Source: Blastobasis lacticolella
Lineage: Eukaryota; Arthropoda; Insecta; Lepidoptera; Blastobasidae
Length of the DNA: 64,000 bases
Assembly: GCA_905147135.1 (NCBI GenBank)
Contig: LR990053.1
Location: 18,639,115 to 18,703,114 of the forward strand
Direction of reading: 5' to 3'
A program made the translations under genes and the position numbers. Position 1 is the stretch's first letter. The number at the start of each line of letters is the position of its first letter. The notes under the pieces are model-generated. The model did not search any database, was not told where the DNA came from, and was given only the letters and a program-made list of their open reading frames with translations. Positions 13,839-27,372 of this stretch are shown piece after piece.

Positions 13839-13940
13839 TCAGTCTATGGCGTACGCCCTGTACTCAGCTTTCCGCATCCAATCTCCGCCTGCAGCCTTTC
13901 TGAAATCGTCACTCCACAGGGTGGGACGGCATCCTATACC
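13839..13940 (-). pseudogene. RTE-clade LINE ORF, C-terminal remnant
   Basis: Read on the minus strand, the last 33 codons before a TGA (13839-13841) contain the order GCRPTLWSDDF, RKAAGGDWM, RKAEYRA. This is the recurrent C-terminal signature of insect RTE-type ORFs, which close with a G-R-P...W-x-D-D...W-M-x-x-A-x-D-R pattern. Nothing upstream continues the frame, so only the tail survives. It abuts the Penelope-like remnant on its right, on the same strand. Confidence 0.6.
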
Positions 13941-13984
13941 ACACTTATGTATATTATTATATTAATCGGACTTGCAGGCGACGT

Positions 13985-14580
13985 ACCTTTTCGATTTGTT
14001 TTCCCGACGTTTCGGTAGGGTTACACCCATAAAGTCACGAGTCGACTGCCGTGGAGAGGTAACAGCTGCGGTGATGTGCTGGTAGACTCCTACCCTCACA
14101 TAGAATTGTCAATTTGTTGTTGATTCGGAACAACACGGACACGTCCGACAATAAATCTTGTGTCTTAAGATTTTTTTTTTGTACCCTCTGGTTTCCACGA
14201 CGCCGAAAGCTTATATCCATCTTCCCGATTGAAAGTTTTGTACTTTTTAATTTCAATCGCTTCCCGAACCATACGCGGATAATATAGCCGGTCGGTGGAG
14301 AGGACATTAGGCGCATGCAATACTATCCAGTGGTTTGGGCCAGAGTTAAGCAGGTGGTTCTATGGCTATAATCAATGGCAGATTTATTCGTCTGGTGGTT
14401 TTTTACGCAGCTATATGCTCTTTGACCTTTTCGGCAATAGAACGTTTACTTTGGCCAGTGTATGAGCTGCCACAGCTACAGTCTATCTTATAGACACCTG
14501 GCGTCTGATACGGGATCATCACATCCTTAGGAGTACGCAGCAGGTTCGCTACCTTGAGGTGCGGGACATATATTGTTGGA
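13985..14580 (-). mobile_element. Penelope-like element, GIY-YIG remnant
   Basis: On the minus strand, 14580 to about 14400 encodes GVYKIDCSCGSSYTGQSKRS followed by a Glu-His pair. This matches the GIY-YIG endonuclease of Penelope-like retroelements: G-V-Y at the start, Y-T-G for the second strand, then the conserved Arg. A second coding block at about 14310-14200 reads STDRLYYPRMVREAIEIKK and NREDGYKLSASW, also typical of the Penelope C-terminus. The lower end (about 14040-13985) encodes CNPTETSGKQ, the usual terminal stretch. Stops and frame changes between the blocks show it is dead. The reverse transcriptase is absent, so the copy is 5' truncated. Confidence 0.8.
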
Positions 14581-17500
14581 ATCGAGTAACTACTTAGTAC
14601 TGATCCGATCTGTCACCCCTTTCACATACGGTAGGAACTCTGACTACCCACTCATGCACACCCATCACCCATCACTCATGTCACACTTATGTACTCATTT
14701 ACTATATACAATAAATAACTTTTAGTAGGTACGTACATTTTGTCTCTTTGGTGAATTGAGTGTAAGTTTTCTTTCAAGTCTTTCATTTGCACTTCAACTT
14801 GGAGTTCTGAAAAGCCGCAGGTAATATGTCAGCAGGTATTCGGTATTGTTTGAGATTCGAACCAAAATAAATGAGATACAGTTCGATACAATATACTGAA
14901 CACACGACCATTGGAATTGCATAATATTCCGCCGCATATTGCATGTGCCACAAACTAAGACGGACTCTCAGCTCGTTATACGGAGTTAGTTTCGAAAGCA
15001 AACTCTCAACTCAAATAAGTGTAGCTATTTCAACTCGGTCTAGAACATCGATACCTGACTGCGGTGTGTGGCGGCTAACCGGCACTGGCGCTTAATATGA
15101 ACGCATATATGTTGGTTGCGAGTCGTGATGGGGAGCGGCTTAGTTTTATGGCAGTTTGGTTTTTGTAGAGTAGAACAGTACACGACGAATTACGTGGGAG
15201 ACCTGCAAGAAACTCTGAATGAAAGAACAGAACGGTTTCATGATTGAATTATCATTATATTGCAATAGTATAAGACCGAAAACAAAACGAACTAACACTA
15301 CAATACACACAATACAACTACAGGCGTGAGGAATTTCATCTTTAGTCCTCACAGTGACACAGCACCTGCGATTCTTTATTTTCGTTGCCTAAAACCTAAA
15401 TGCTTAAATCGAAGATGTTCTTGGCGACAGACCGCTTACCATTAGGTGGGCTGTGTGCTCATTTGTCACCGAGAAGCATTAAAAATGCACTACAAATTGC
15501 AACATTATGGCCAAAAGCCCTCTATTCCAACCCACGCGGAAGACACACACAAAACAACAAACTATAATGACAGTGTGCCACCGAATAGAACGTTTATTTT
15601 AACCGTGTCGCTCGGAAATAGCGGTAAAGTAAAAATGCAGTTCGCGCGACGTCACCACCGTCCGCCGTAAATTATGATAGCTAGGAACGGGTGCAATTAC
15701 GCGTGTCTGTGGTCTTCGGTAACTACTTCAATTACACCGACACTTAGACGCAATAGCCTGCAGCGGTTTCGCGACTACCCGTGTGTTGCAGGACTTGCAG
15801 GTGGGTGGAAGTGATCACTTCAAAAACGCTTGCTCTTCTTTCCTCCCTCAAAAAAAAACTGCCACATTTTGCATACATGCGTCTATAATCCTTTCATCAT
15901 CTGTAACTCACTCTGGCGTATGGATATCACGGACTAACTCAATCCAAAATGTATAACGGAAACAAAACGTAAACGACAAAATTTACACGAAAACTAGAGT
16001 TACACAATGGCCCCGCCATTAGGGGCGGCTAGGCGCCGAACTATGCCGGACTAAGTTACTATGCCACGCTATTTAGTAAATGTCTTTCCACTAGCCCTAC
16101 TAGCGCCGCCGTCAACTGAGCCGTTAAATTGGCGGCAATGTACTACTGGTAACAGAGCAATTTGCACGGCACCCTGCTTTATGAGTGCGCGGCGGGCGAC
16201 GGGCGGCGACTCGTTAGAGCGGGTTAGCATACCGCGGCCCGGCAGCGGCGCGGCGGCCGATCAGCTGATCACACCGTTATCACACAGGCTGATAACAACA
16301 GAGTTATCAGGTGAAAACTTGATTCGTTGATGTGTTTTCATTTCATCGAGAATTGTGTGAAATGTCAGTCAGTATCAAACGATCGCTTGTCTGTCCCAAG
16401 TATCATTACAGGGAAAACCAGTTCTACGAAAGAATATTACAATAATATGTGTGAGCGGTCAAAGGCAAGATTATGTAAAAAATAGTAAGAACGCTAATGG
16501 TTCTCTCGTGATCATAGCAGGGTCGCCTCAATAAATAGGTCGCTGGCAAGAATAATAACGATGAAATTGCCTTTCGTGGCTTCAAATACTACACCACAGC
16601 GTTAATATTCTACACTTTTACGTCTGTATATTTATTTTATACGCAAAGGATTATTAATACGTTTTCAATTATGGTTAAGTTCATAGAAAAATAAGTAGTT
16701 AGAAAAGCTAAGTAGGCGGTGCAGTCGCGCCGCAACTATGCGCTAATGAGCTAATTTCCTTCAAAAGGCGCGAACGCGCCGTCAGCCTCTTGCGGAATTC
16801 AACGGAGTGCGCATCAAAAAAAGCTGTGCCTAAAATGTGAAAAATATGCCATCTTGCGCAATAGTTAATTGCGAGCAAGAAGCTAACATACTTCTAAAAC
16901 AAAAAGAGTGATTTCATTTCACCGTTAAGTCTAAAAACCTTGTATTTATCACTATTTTACGAAAAATATTCACCCGCGCTCAAGGACACCTTGCGCCCAA
17001 TCTAGTGCTGTACACATGAACCGACCTTATCGATAAATTAATTTGTTTATCGATATAATATATTTGTAGTATAGTAGAATTGATATCAAAAAAGGAGAAC
17101 ATTCCTATTTCGATTGAATGTTCTTTTATTGTAGGTACGTGTGGTCCTTGAAATTTTCGTCAATTGCGGACCGATTTTGATTCATTATTATCAAATAATA
17201 AATACCATAATAATAGTTAGAATTTTATCGAAATATTAATATTGACAAGAATTCGATTTTGTCAATCACTAGCGTAAATGTAAATTCAGAGAGGATTTAC
17301 AGCACACACGCAACGCAATGTGTGTATGTGGTAGTGACCGATTGACTAATCACGGCGCTCCGTTTGACTTTGCGTGTGCGTGCGTAAGCCTGTGCATATT
17401 AAGTTGCATGAGTAGTAGTAAAAATAGTGGGGTCGGGAACGGCGGCATCGGTTTCGGTACTAATGGCGAAGATGCCACTTCTATCGTGTTCTGTGGTTAA

Positions 17501-17954
17501 GTTGATTCGCGACGAAGATTTAGATAAATAATTGTCAATTTGCATCGGATTGCCAGAGTGACAAAGCATTGTACGTGGTGTGAGTGAACTTGCTGGCCCT
17601 GTGGTAATTAGCAGAGTTCCATTAGACACGTGCGCCTCCGAGTAATGACGTCCCCTAGCCGCATATCTTACAAATTATTCGGTTTACTACCTTGTTATAT
17701 TTTGCAATTGACGAAACTAAGTTTATGACCCCTTTCATACAGCCATTTAGGTGTAATGACTTCCATACTATTATCTACTGTACTGTTTTAGTATGCCACA
17801 TGCATACGGAAATATATTCAAAGGTTATCTGGTGTAATTATCAAAAGTTCAGCATTAAACTCGGACTCGCAGAATTGACGAGGACATTTGATGGTGGAAT
17901 GACGTACAGGAGGCGGTAAGTGTCAAAACGGTTTGCATGTTAATAAGGTTATTT
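14581..17954. other. Non-coding DNA with LINE-tail scraps
   Basis: No gene supported. At about 15335-15480 the order TAGTCCTCACAGTGA ... CCGCTTACCATTAGGTGGGC ... GCTCATTTGTCA resembles the 3' untranslated end of a LINE, and a similar order recurs at 31650-31770. GC-rich patches lie at 16010-16030 and 16170-16270. A short ATCGATAAA/TTTATCGAT inverted repeat lies near 17030-17053. Confidence 0.45.
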
Positions 17955-18644
17955 TAAGTAGATTCCAGATCTCCAGTGACGTCCAGTTTCGCAGTCACCT
18001 GGAAGAAAAGGTCAAACTCGCTTCTTAAAAGCTGGGTGTGCTTAACAGGTCTAAGCAATTTTTCACACCGGGGCAACGACTTCTCCTTTGCAAGGCTCAA
18101 GTCAGACCCCATTTGGAGTATTGCTCTCATCTATGGGCGGGAGCACCGGCACATCAGCTTGGTCCTTGTGACTCGATTAAAAAGCGCGCTGTGAGAATTG
18201 TCGATGATACCATGCTCACAAGTGGTATTGAGCCGCTGAGCCAGCGGAGGGATTTCGCCTCCTTTTGTGTGTTCTACCGCTTGTACAACGGTGTTTGTTC
18301 TAAAGAACTGTTTGACATGATGCCTACAGCTACGTTCTATCATCGCACCGCTCGCCACCGACAGGGAGTTCATCCTCACACCTTGGAGCCAAATTGGTCG
18401 CGAACTGTGCGGTTCCAATGGAACTTTCTCCCACGCACACTAAGGTTGTGGAATAAACTACCTGGAGAGGTTTTCCCTGGAGAGTACAACATGGAGTTCT
18501 TCAAGAAACGGGTTAAAAGGTTTTTACGGGGTCGGCAACGAGTGGGTGATGCCCCTGGTATTGCAAACGTCCATAGGCTGCGGTGACTACTTACCATCGG
18601 GCAGGCCGTAAAATTGTTTGCCACCTTGGTGCTATAAAAAAAAT
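17955..18644 (+). mobile_element. CR1/Jockey-like LINE, 5'-truncated 3' end
   Basis: The plus strand encodes the reverse-transcriptase thumb and C-terminus of a LINE. It starts with a DVQFRSHLEEKVKLAS block, broken by one TAA at 18026-18028. An open frame then runs to 18586: RPHLEYCSHLWAGAP, KRAVRIVDD, SFCVFYRLYNGVCSKELFD, WNFLPRTLRLWNKLP, ending near VHRLR. About 50 bp of 3' untranslated DNA containing TACTTACCATCGGGCAGGCC follows, then ATAAAAAAAA. Finger and palm domains are missing, as expected from incomplete reverse transcription. It is the better preserved relative of copies at 30960 and 34762. The clade (CR1 versus Jockey) is my inference. Confidence 0.75.
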
Positions 18645-21600
18645 CACATTTTATTCATATTCATATATTTATTCATAAATAATAATATTCACATGTCATT
18701 TTTATAGTAATATCAATTAAGTAATTTATTGGTATAATGTATGTCTATTATTATAGTTAATTTTAATGTTATATATCGTCTCGTTTAATTACATTAAATT
18801 CGATTCGATTTAGGTATATACAAGTTTATCACTCGATTACATATAAATATGTCAACGCATTTGAAGTAATAAAGTAAAAACGTCGAAACCAATACAAGGT
18901 TTCATGACTGGGTCAATGATTTTATGTTCGTAAAAAACTCTGTAATTGAGTATGGTGAAAGAACTCGAACGTCTATATCAATACCTTGTCCGAGATGGCA
19001 TCCTTTATTTTATTTATTTATTTATTTAATACTTCATGCACAAAATAGTACAAAGGTGGTGGCACAGGGTAAGGCGTTATAGATCTTAGGACCTATAACA
19101 TGCAGGGAAGTATTTGTTTTGGTTAACCGCCTTGGGGGAACAAACAAGTGGTGGCGATACCGGGTGTTAAAATTATGCTGTTGACCGTTTGTAAGGTATG
19201 CAGTTAAGTGTTTTCTGACTAGGTTAGCGATTGATCATACACAGAACTACTTCGCGAACATACTACGTATCGAACTGCAAGAGTAATTTTTAAAACGCTG
19301 AAACAACGGCATGCCCGTTCCTCCGCGAAGTAGATAGGGCCGATGCAACCACTCAATTATCCGGAGATATTACTTTTAAAAACTGTGAGCCGGGATAGCT
19401 CGAAGCGGCCGCGCCTCATACCGATCCAGCAGCGGAGTGGAACTTGATAAATAGTATGAGCTCCGATAGCCGCGTTGCCGTACCGACTGCGTGAATGCAA
19501 TAGTTTTGTGTTTGAACTCGTAACATACATCAACACAGGTTTTAAGTTGCGATGCGAAAGGAAAGGAATGTGAATTTTGTAAGCAAGATAAAGACAAACT
19601 CGGTTTAACAAGTCCAACGTTGCGAACCAAAACTGTTACAAAAACAATTCTCTACATTAGTGGTTTGCTAAGAGACGCAGGATAGCCCCAGCCACAGGGC
19701 GAACAAGGCGTCAATGCACGCCATTACAAAGGCCGCAATCGCAGGCGAGCAGTCGGTCACGGCGCGCCCACAAGTCTCAATCTCAATGCAAAACCGATCG
19801 CGGCGTCTCCCATAGAGCCAAAATAAATCTGCCTTAACATCGGTAACGAATCGGTGTAATTTGCAGCAATTTGCATGGTCCGGCCATTCCGTTATCTTGA
19901 GGGGAGGGGGAGGGGGTAACGACGAGGAGGCTGCAGGCTAACCCCGATCCTCCGTGGCGAGACCATACCTTCGGCCGTGGCCGCGCCAAACAACGAAGGT
20001 CATTCCACTTGATAAATTATCCATATTTTTTGAAGACGAATGGCCAGCAATGAATTCAGTCCGCAACGGCAGTCCGACATTTAGTTATTTCGTATGTTAT
20101 TTTTCATATGATATTTATGCTGTTACTTATCAGATTACCGTGAAATGTACACCAAATATTTCAAAAATTGTTTATCTGAAATGCAATTTTATACGTTGTC
20201 TTTTATTATAAAAACTATTGTTGTCATTCATGATCGTCAACAACAACGGACGCAGTCGCCATAGCCGAAGCCGACTAGGCTTGCGACTTCGTTAGCAGGG
20301 CCAGATTTTCCCTATTCCGTCCCGATAACAGGAACGTCTATGAAACGGCGGATATAATAGTGGTAAGGTGCAGAAAGTTTCCTGCTAACATTATGCATGA
20401 ATCGCGTCTGTAACCTTTTGACTATTATTCGACAAAGTTCATAAATTCATGTACACATGTTTGACAGAAAAGGACAATAAAATTGATGGCATTGCCATGA
20501 GTCTGTGTTAGTGTGATACAAATTTTAATACATTAGCATTAACAATAAAAGGCAAATAAAGTGTTTAATTTACCCAGTGCTGGAAGACCACGCCGGCGCC
20601 GTCCAGGAAGCACGCAGGCTGCCTTGGCATGATTTAAAGGATAAAATGCGAACATTACAACTTTGTTTGTAAAATACCACTGTGTTTGGAGAATGCACTA
20701 AAATCTAGGTCGTCCACTTCTTCTGTAAAAACAATAAAACGAAAGCTCGATGGACGAATCCTACTTACATTATTATAACATAGGAATAACTTAAGAAAGG
20801 ATTTTCGTATATTCCCGAGGTAATGAAACGGGGTTGCGAAAATCTGTATGAAAAATGAACGCTCTATTAACAACAATCGTTATGTCAAAAGATACGTTGG
20901 AGGCCCTTGGGCGACTTCGATGAATAAATACACCAACGCCTTTGCTAATTAATTTTAAACGCCTGATAAAATAAGCAAACTGTGGACGTATTCTTGTGTG
21001 TACTGTCTGGCCATCCCGTTATGGGATAGTGTAGGTGTACTTACACAAAATGAACATTGCTGCTGAGAAAGCTTAGATCATACGACCCAAGATGATAGAT
21101 AAAGACAATTCTCTCATGTTAAAACGCAACGAAAACATGATTCAATCAATAGTTATAATGCAACTAATCAAATAAACGACGACGTGATCCGCCCCGAAAG
21201 AGAACCCCCGGCCGTGTTTGCCGATAAGATATACGTAATCAGCAAACAACATTGCGTAATAATAAGAAATAGACTGGAGAGCTAATGAAAAAGCTGCGTA
21301 AATATTGGGAGACAAAACCCAGGGGCCGGTAACACGACTCCGGCTAATCTCGCCATTAATCTGCGCTTATCTCACGGCTTGCCGGCTTACGCGGCATCCA
21401 TCCGGGCTTTATGGAAAACTGTATGGCTGGTATTAATCGCGGACACGGGAGCCCGCGCCGTAACGCGGCTGCGAATGTGCCGCGTATTAATCTCGCGCGC
21501 TCCGGCCGCCGCTGTTTTTCTTGCGAATATCGCGTTACTCCCGCGGCGAACGCTATTTGTAATCCGTAAATAACGTGGAAATTGCACAGGTACGGGCGAG

Positions 21601-23207
21601 TGGGATAATATTTCTGATTTAAATCAAACGTTCGTTGTCCCGCTGAACTCCAAACGTCAATAGCGGTCAATTGTATAGTCCAAAGCGACCTACGTAGAAC
21701 TAGCCGTCCCAAGTAATGCCACAGCGACGCGAGGTCTTCCTAGAGCCGGGGCGTCGCCCGCGTTATAAATGTTCCTCGTCACAGTTAATAATAAAATGTC
21801 TGTCACAATTAAAACTTGGCTAATCCGGTTCACCTGCAAACGGGTCGCTGCGAGCGGCGACTGCGGCAAAAACTTAAAGCATCCACTCTGATAAACGAGC
21901 TCGCTCTATTAATGTATTATTTTCAGTTCGTTTAGCGACGAGCAGCGCTAGACTAATGCAATGCGAATCCATTAATGCGGTGGAGAATCTGCAGCCGACC
22001 ACACGCGAGAGAGAACCCTGTGCGCTTACGGTAAAGTCCAGAATGCATAGAGCTAAAAATGGCGCTTCGGTCCCGGCAGCACTCACCCTGGTGTCGCGAA
22101 CAAGACAATTTAAACTAATACCTAGGACTTAGGTGTTTAGATTTATTGTTCTAGAACTCCATTTGAAGTTGGTAAGGAAGCGCAATTTCCGTGTCGTGAC
22201 GCGAAGGTAAATATTTACAGCTCGCCATGATATCTCGCACAATAACTTTGTGTTGGCACGACGCGGGCGGCAGCGATATCACTTGTGATGGTGGCGTTGA
22301 GCATTTTGTGATTACATACTACTATGAAATTTTATTTATTTATCAAAAATATATTTTTTACTAATAGGTAATACTAATGTTAAAGTTTGTTTATTATTTG
22401 GGTGTTTGTTACTCAATGAAATTAAGCAAAACCAGTTAAAGGGATTTCGATGATTGACATAGACTGTAATTTATACCAAATTTAAATTTGGTTCCCGCCG
22501 ATTAAAATCTAGATATAATATTACTTAATTGTTACCTAGGTATATACATATAGTTTCAACTAGAAATTAGCAAGTAAGTATTTACCTAACCTCTTTTGTC
22601 TTTTCCGCATTTTTACGTCTTCTTATACTTGAGGCTGAAGATGGTATACACTGATTCAGCTGATCGGATGAACCCACGAATTCCCCAATCCTCAACCGAT
22701 GATGTCTCCAATTCTCGATCTTGCTCGCGGCGCGGGTGATGCGTGCGGCCGCGATTACTTCACCTGCGACGGATTGTGCGCGGCCGACAACAGCATTCAA
22801 TGATGTAACGACGCGTGTAGGTCCGAAATCATCTAAAATTACAAATATGACACTGTTTGGTTCTTTATAGGCTTAATATAAGTAATATATAGACATGCCC
22901 ATCTTAATTTTCTTGTTACTCGTATGTAAATCTTAGGCTTGGTAGGTATCACAGCTTTGAATCACTTCGAGGAATTTAAGTTATATACAGGTTTAATTTG
23001 AAACATCTTTATACAAATTCTAGCCGATATTTTAGGTACTTAATAAAATCCAAATAACACAAGACAGATAATTGAAAATTGTTTTATAATATAAGTCTGC
23101 TACGTACATCTTGTCTTCAAAATTTTAGCTTTCTAGCATTATCCAAACCAAAGATATGGGGACATGAAAACAGTCACACTACCTGGGGCTTAAGTGGTGT
23201 GCCTGTA
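18645..23207. other. Non-coding DNA, LINE tail at 18996-19200, GC islands
   Basis: No gene supported. At 18996-19200 an (ATTT)n run followed by AATACTTCATGCACAAAAT reads on the minus strand as a common lepidopteran LINE 3' end. GC-rich islands lie at 21300-21560 and 22650-22800 (short frames only, with opposite-strand frames of similar length, as composition predicts). A G-rich run GGGGAGGGGGAGGGGG lies near 19900-19916. Confidence 0.45.
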
Positions 23208-23283
23208 ATACATTAGTCACCTTGTACAACACCCGGGAATGCAAGGGGTTGGTGCTACATTCTACTCAGCCCGCCACCGCACG
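23208..23283 (-). repeat. RTE-type LINE 3' region fragment
   Basis: The block CATTAGTCACCTTGTACAAC ... GGGGTTGGTGCTACATTCTACTC matches the same portion of the longer copies at 34408-34690 (minus) and 39441-39682 (plus). Only about 75 bp of this repeat survive here. Confidence 0.5.
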
Positions 23284-24881
23284 CGGGCGGCCGCGCCGGG
23301 CGCCGGCGCCGGCGGCGGAGATCGCGATAAGCAAAGCTAATTCCTTAGTTTACAGAGTATCGGAGGGCAACAGCCGCAAATAGGGAGTTATTTGACAGCG
23401 ATTGTTTACCGGCGTCGGCGGGGCGGGGGGCGAGGGAGGGCGCGTAATAAAAATAATGGCCGCTTTTGTCTCCTTTATAAAAACAAATGAACGCGATAAA
23501 CACAACAAAAAGCAGAATACGAAACAGTGGTAGAGCAAACAAGATTTATTTGCACGGGGCGGTGTTTTTTATTTGAACAGTGGATGTAGACAACGTTCCG
23601 GACCGTTGGCGGCGGACAGCTGACGGCGGCCCCGGAGGACCAGAGAAATAATAATTGTGTTATTTCTGAATCTGTAATATGTCCGATGAGTGGGTTTTGT
23701 TTACAATGAGCAGTTTTCCAATAGGTATCTAAAGCATTCCTAACCACTCCCTAAAGGGCGCCCAGACGATTTTGGTAATTGATAATCGCTTGAAATAGGT
23801 TCTTAGCAAAGAGAATATAAACACTGGGTACGTTGTATTGGATAATATTGTATTTATCAATAGTTTTCAACCATTTTAGAGGTTGTAATAAATTATTACA
23901 AACAAAACAAACATCCATTTGACTGAGTCAATTCGTTTCATGGACACTGGGATCAAGGAAAGAAAAGCTTTGTATTAAAATACATTTCGTTGAACCATTT
24001 GGTAAAAAATTACCAAAATTGTAGGAGCGCCATCCATGCGCCAGGATGCTTTTTGAAATCAATTGACAACACCTACTAGAAAACTCCTCTTTGCTTTAAC
24101 CAGCACCCGGTTTGGTCGGATCGTTCTAATGAGGGTGGCTGTATATACGATAATATGTCGTCTGCAAGTATGTTAACTGTTATGTTGCCAGTATTGCCAC
24201 CCACTGTATAGTATTCCTAAGCATAGATTAATCCTCAGATATAACGATACAGGCCTGCCCTAGTTTGAAGGCCATAATAAGCTTTCCACAGTAAGTCTGT
24301 TTGATGTACTGGAAACAACATAATATGTACTTAATTAGATTTTTTCAATAAGTTTATTTGTATTTGTATGTATCCCGGGTACAATCTGGTCAAGGTTAAA
24401 CGAATATGCTCCCATCGTCACTTGGCGGGACCTAGTGAGCCTATTCAAACCAAGTGTACTTTAACTTCCTCTACGGCAGTCAATACTTTCATTAACTGAG
24501 AATATGTGCAGGTGAACTAGTGTCCCCGACATGGCCCGAAGGATTGACCAAGTGGCAGTGGGCAGGGCATAATTAAAGCTTGCAGAAAATATTGCTACTG
24601 GGGCAGAAAAGTACTTTATTAAGAACTCGACTCGGCATGACCCGACAACCCACCCAACACTTGCACCTGAACCCGAGTGGTCGCTTATGCAAACACAGAA
24701 CGGTCGCAACGTCTGAGACGGGCGGGCGCCGGTTATTTCTGGTTAGTTAATTGGAGCGGACGCAGCGGCCGCCTTAAGCCAGCAGCGGGGTCATATCTCC
24801 TGCGACCGCAGCCGCGGGATTAAACTGCCGGCCAGGTAGCATGCCGCCTAGATTAAACATTGGACGGCTGCGGCTCACACC

Positions 24882-24937
24882 GAGCGCCCGAGCGCCCGAG
24901 CGCCCCAGCGCCCCAGCGCCCCAGCGCCCCAGCGCCG
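24882..24937. repeat. 8-bp GC-rich minisatellite
   Basis: Seven tandem 8-bp units, first of the form GAGCGCCC (three copies) and then CAGCGCCC (four to five copies), ending in GCGCGCC. The switch from G to C at the first position splits the array into two homogeneous blocks. Confidence 0.85.
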
Positions 24938-27336
24938 CGCGCCAACGCAGAGTAATTAGGCAAAGCGCTCCTGCTTTAGCTTGTCTTAGTTGAGGAGACT
25001 AAAATCTTGTCCTGTAAGTAAGTCTGTTTTAAGTTACATATAATGCACAATAATTTAATGATAGCAATATACATTTTTCCACAGTTAATTTTTGAATTAA
25101 TAAAGTAATACGAGGCCCGCGATTAATACTTGTCAAGTGTTTTAAGACAGACAAAACACGATAACGATTATTTAGTCCTAATGACGACAGACGTAACCAA
25201 TCCATTTGCCGCCTATGTCACCACATTGCACGGCTACTTTTCCGGGTCTCCTGCATCCATTGATTTGCTAGGACCTTATAGAGGACCAACCATTTCGTGG
25301 GCGGCCGTCCGGCGCTGCGCTCAGTGCATGGTCGCCACTAGAGACCATCTGTTATCTCTTGAAAATTTACAAATAGCCAGGTGCGCCACGGTGTGAGGAG
25401 CAGCCACCTTAACCCCGGTGGCTGCGGCCACGGGCCGGCCATTCCTTCGCGTCACTCGAGATTTAATCAGCCCCGCATCGGCGCCGCCCGCCGTCACAAT
25501 CACAGCCAACCGGAGCCAACTGGACCTTGCTTTGCGAAAGACAGGCCAAGTTCAAAACGACAGTAACGCTCCACTTGTTGTTGAATTCGAGCCGGCCGTG
25601 TTATCTGCTCGCTGACAGTCGGTAGGGCTAGGTGGCAACGCCCTGCTGTAGCCACCAGTTATATAACACATCCACGACTTATCAGATCGATGAACAATAT
25701 GGAATCCTGGTCAGATTCTGTAGTCAGGTGGTCTGGAGCGATAACAAATGTTGTAAATAGATGATCATCTGTCAAAGCTAAATAAGTTTAAACCATAGGG
25801 CGAGCTATGCGAGGCTATAGTATCTACGCAGGCATGCTCTATCTTCATTGAGGTCCTGCCTATTATCAAATAAAGAAATATTATAATATAGTACAATATA
25901 TTCCTAAATACCGCCAATATTTTTCCCTGTATATTGTCTTAATGCCCGTAATAAAGTTTACCATCAAATTGTTAAAATATTCCCTTTCCGAGATGATTCT
26001 GAGTGGTCCTTTATTACAATGAATCGACAAAAGCATTTAATTATCATTTCCAATGCCCCGCTAACAGCCTGCATCGCCATTACACAGCGGAATATGCACA
26101 CTGACATTTTCCCGAAGCTGCGAAATCCTCGCCGCACCATTACCTCGAGTTTATTGGTTATTATTATGGTAATTCATTAACAATAATTTGCTTTGCGAAG
26201 CTCCCGGGCCGTGACAATGAGATTACATGTATTAGCTTATTAATTGTGTTCACGAACCACTCATAACGTACATATGTATTCCGTTTATATTAGTTTATAA
26301 TTTGTATAATTAAGTTAAACATCACTGATTGGATTACGGTGCTCGCTGCTTCTCGTGTTGGATATATCAAAGTAGTATCCACGGTAACAATAGGGATTAA
26401 GACTGGATCAACATTTTAAAATTTTAATAATTTCGTCAGTTAGATCATAAAAAGTAGTGGACTCGTATTTTTTATTTATCAAATACAAAAATGGCAAAGA
26501 TAAAGCGTATCGAAATTACGATGCGGTCACTTCTAAGTGAAATTTGACCTCAGACGTAACGTCACGCAACATTGCAATGCACTGTATCGGCTTTATTTTT
26601 GTTTAACTAACAAAAGAAAAAATACTTGTCCAATAGTTTTTGGTAATCTACCTGACGGACTAAAAATACTCTATCAGTTGCGAAAAGATACCACCTCTTA
26701 TACAATACCCAGATAAAATATTCGATCTTAAATCACTAGCCATTCTATTCTTCTAGCCCGCGCTGCAAGGAAACCAGGCCACGTCTCCCAGTCTGATGTA
26801 CGGTCCAATATAACTGCTCAATCCATATCATGAAGCCCGGAATCTCAAGAACGAGCCCCTATCAGCGAGGGTCGGTATCGAAGCAATAGAAACCGCATTA
26901 GCAGCTATTTTTATGCTTCGCGCTTCGACACGGTAAGCTCCTTCGTCTGAACAATAGTGCTCGGTCCCGCTCGCACCCGGGCCACCAGAAGGGGATGTGT
27001 GCTCGAAAGCATTTATCGTGGGGAAGAAATTAAAGTCGCGCCCGAATCGAGCGGTTTTATCTACGTGTCGATAGCGGTCACAAATTATGTGCTTCCTTCG
27101 CGGAGGCGGTGGTGCCCGCCACGCGAGCCGGCGTTTGGCCGCATGACAACCATTTCCATTGACCGCCGGTAGGCAGCTTTGGTGGTCATAGAATCTGCTG
27201 TGCTGTATGGTGGAGCACAATAACAATAAATAAACACTTTCACGCACGGGTGTCAATGTCGAATAGACATTTATTTATTACTTAACTCTTTTTGCACTAA
27301 AACTACAAGTGCAACATACAAGGGTTATTCACTACG

Positions 27337-27372
27337 CGTCATGATCACAAGTAAACTCGTGACCATGACGCA
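27337..27372. repeat. Short inverted repeat
   Basis: GCGTCATGATCAC at the left and GTGACCATGACGC at the right are reverse complements except for one position, separated by AAGTAAACTC. It lies in otherwise featureless DNA. It could be a foldback remnant of a small transposon. Confidence 0.6.

Noticed and set aside
26828..27256. A 142-codon minus-strand frame as a host gene
   Set aside because: It has no recognisable domain, is overlapped by an antisense frame of similar quality, and shows no splice or start context.
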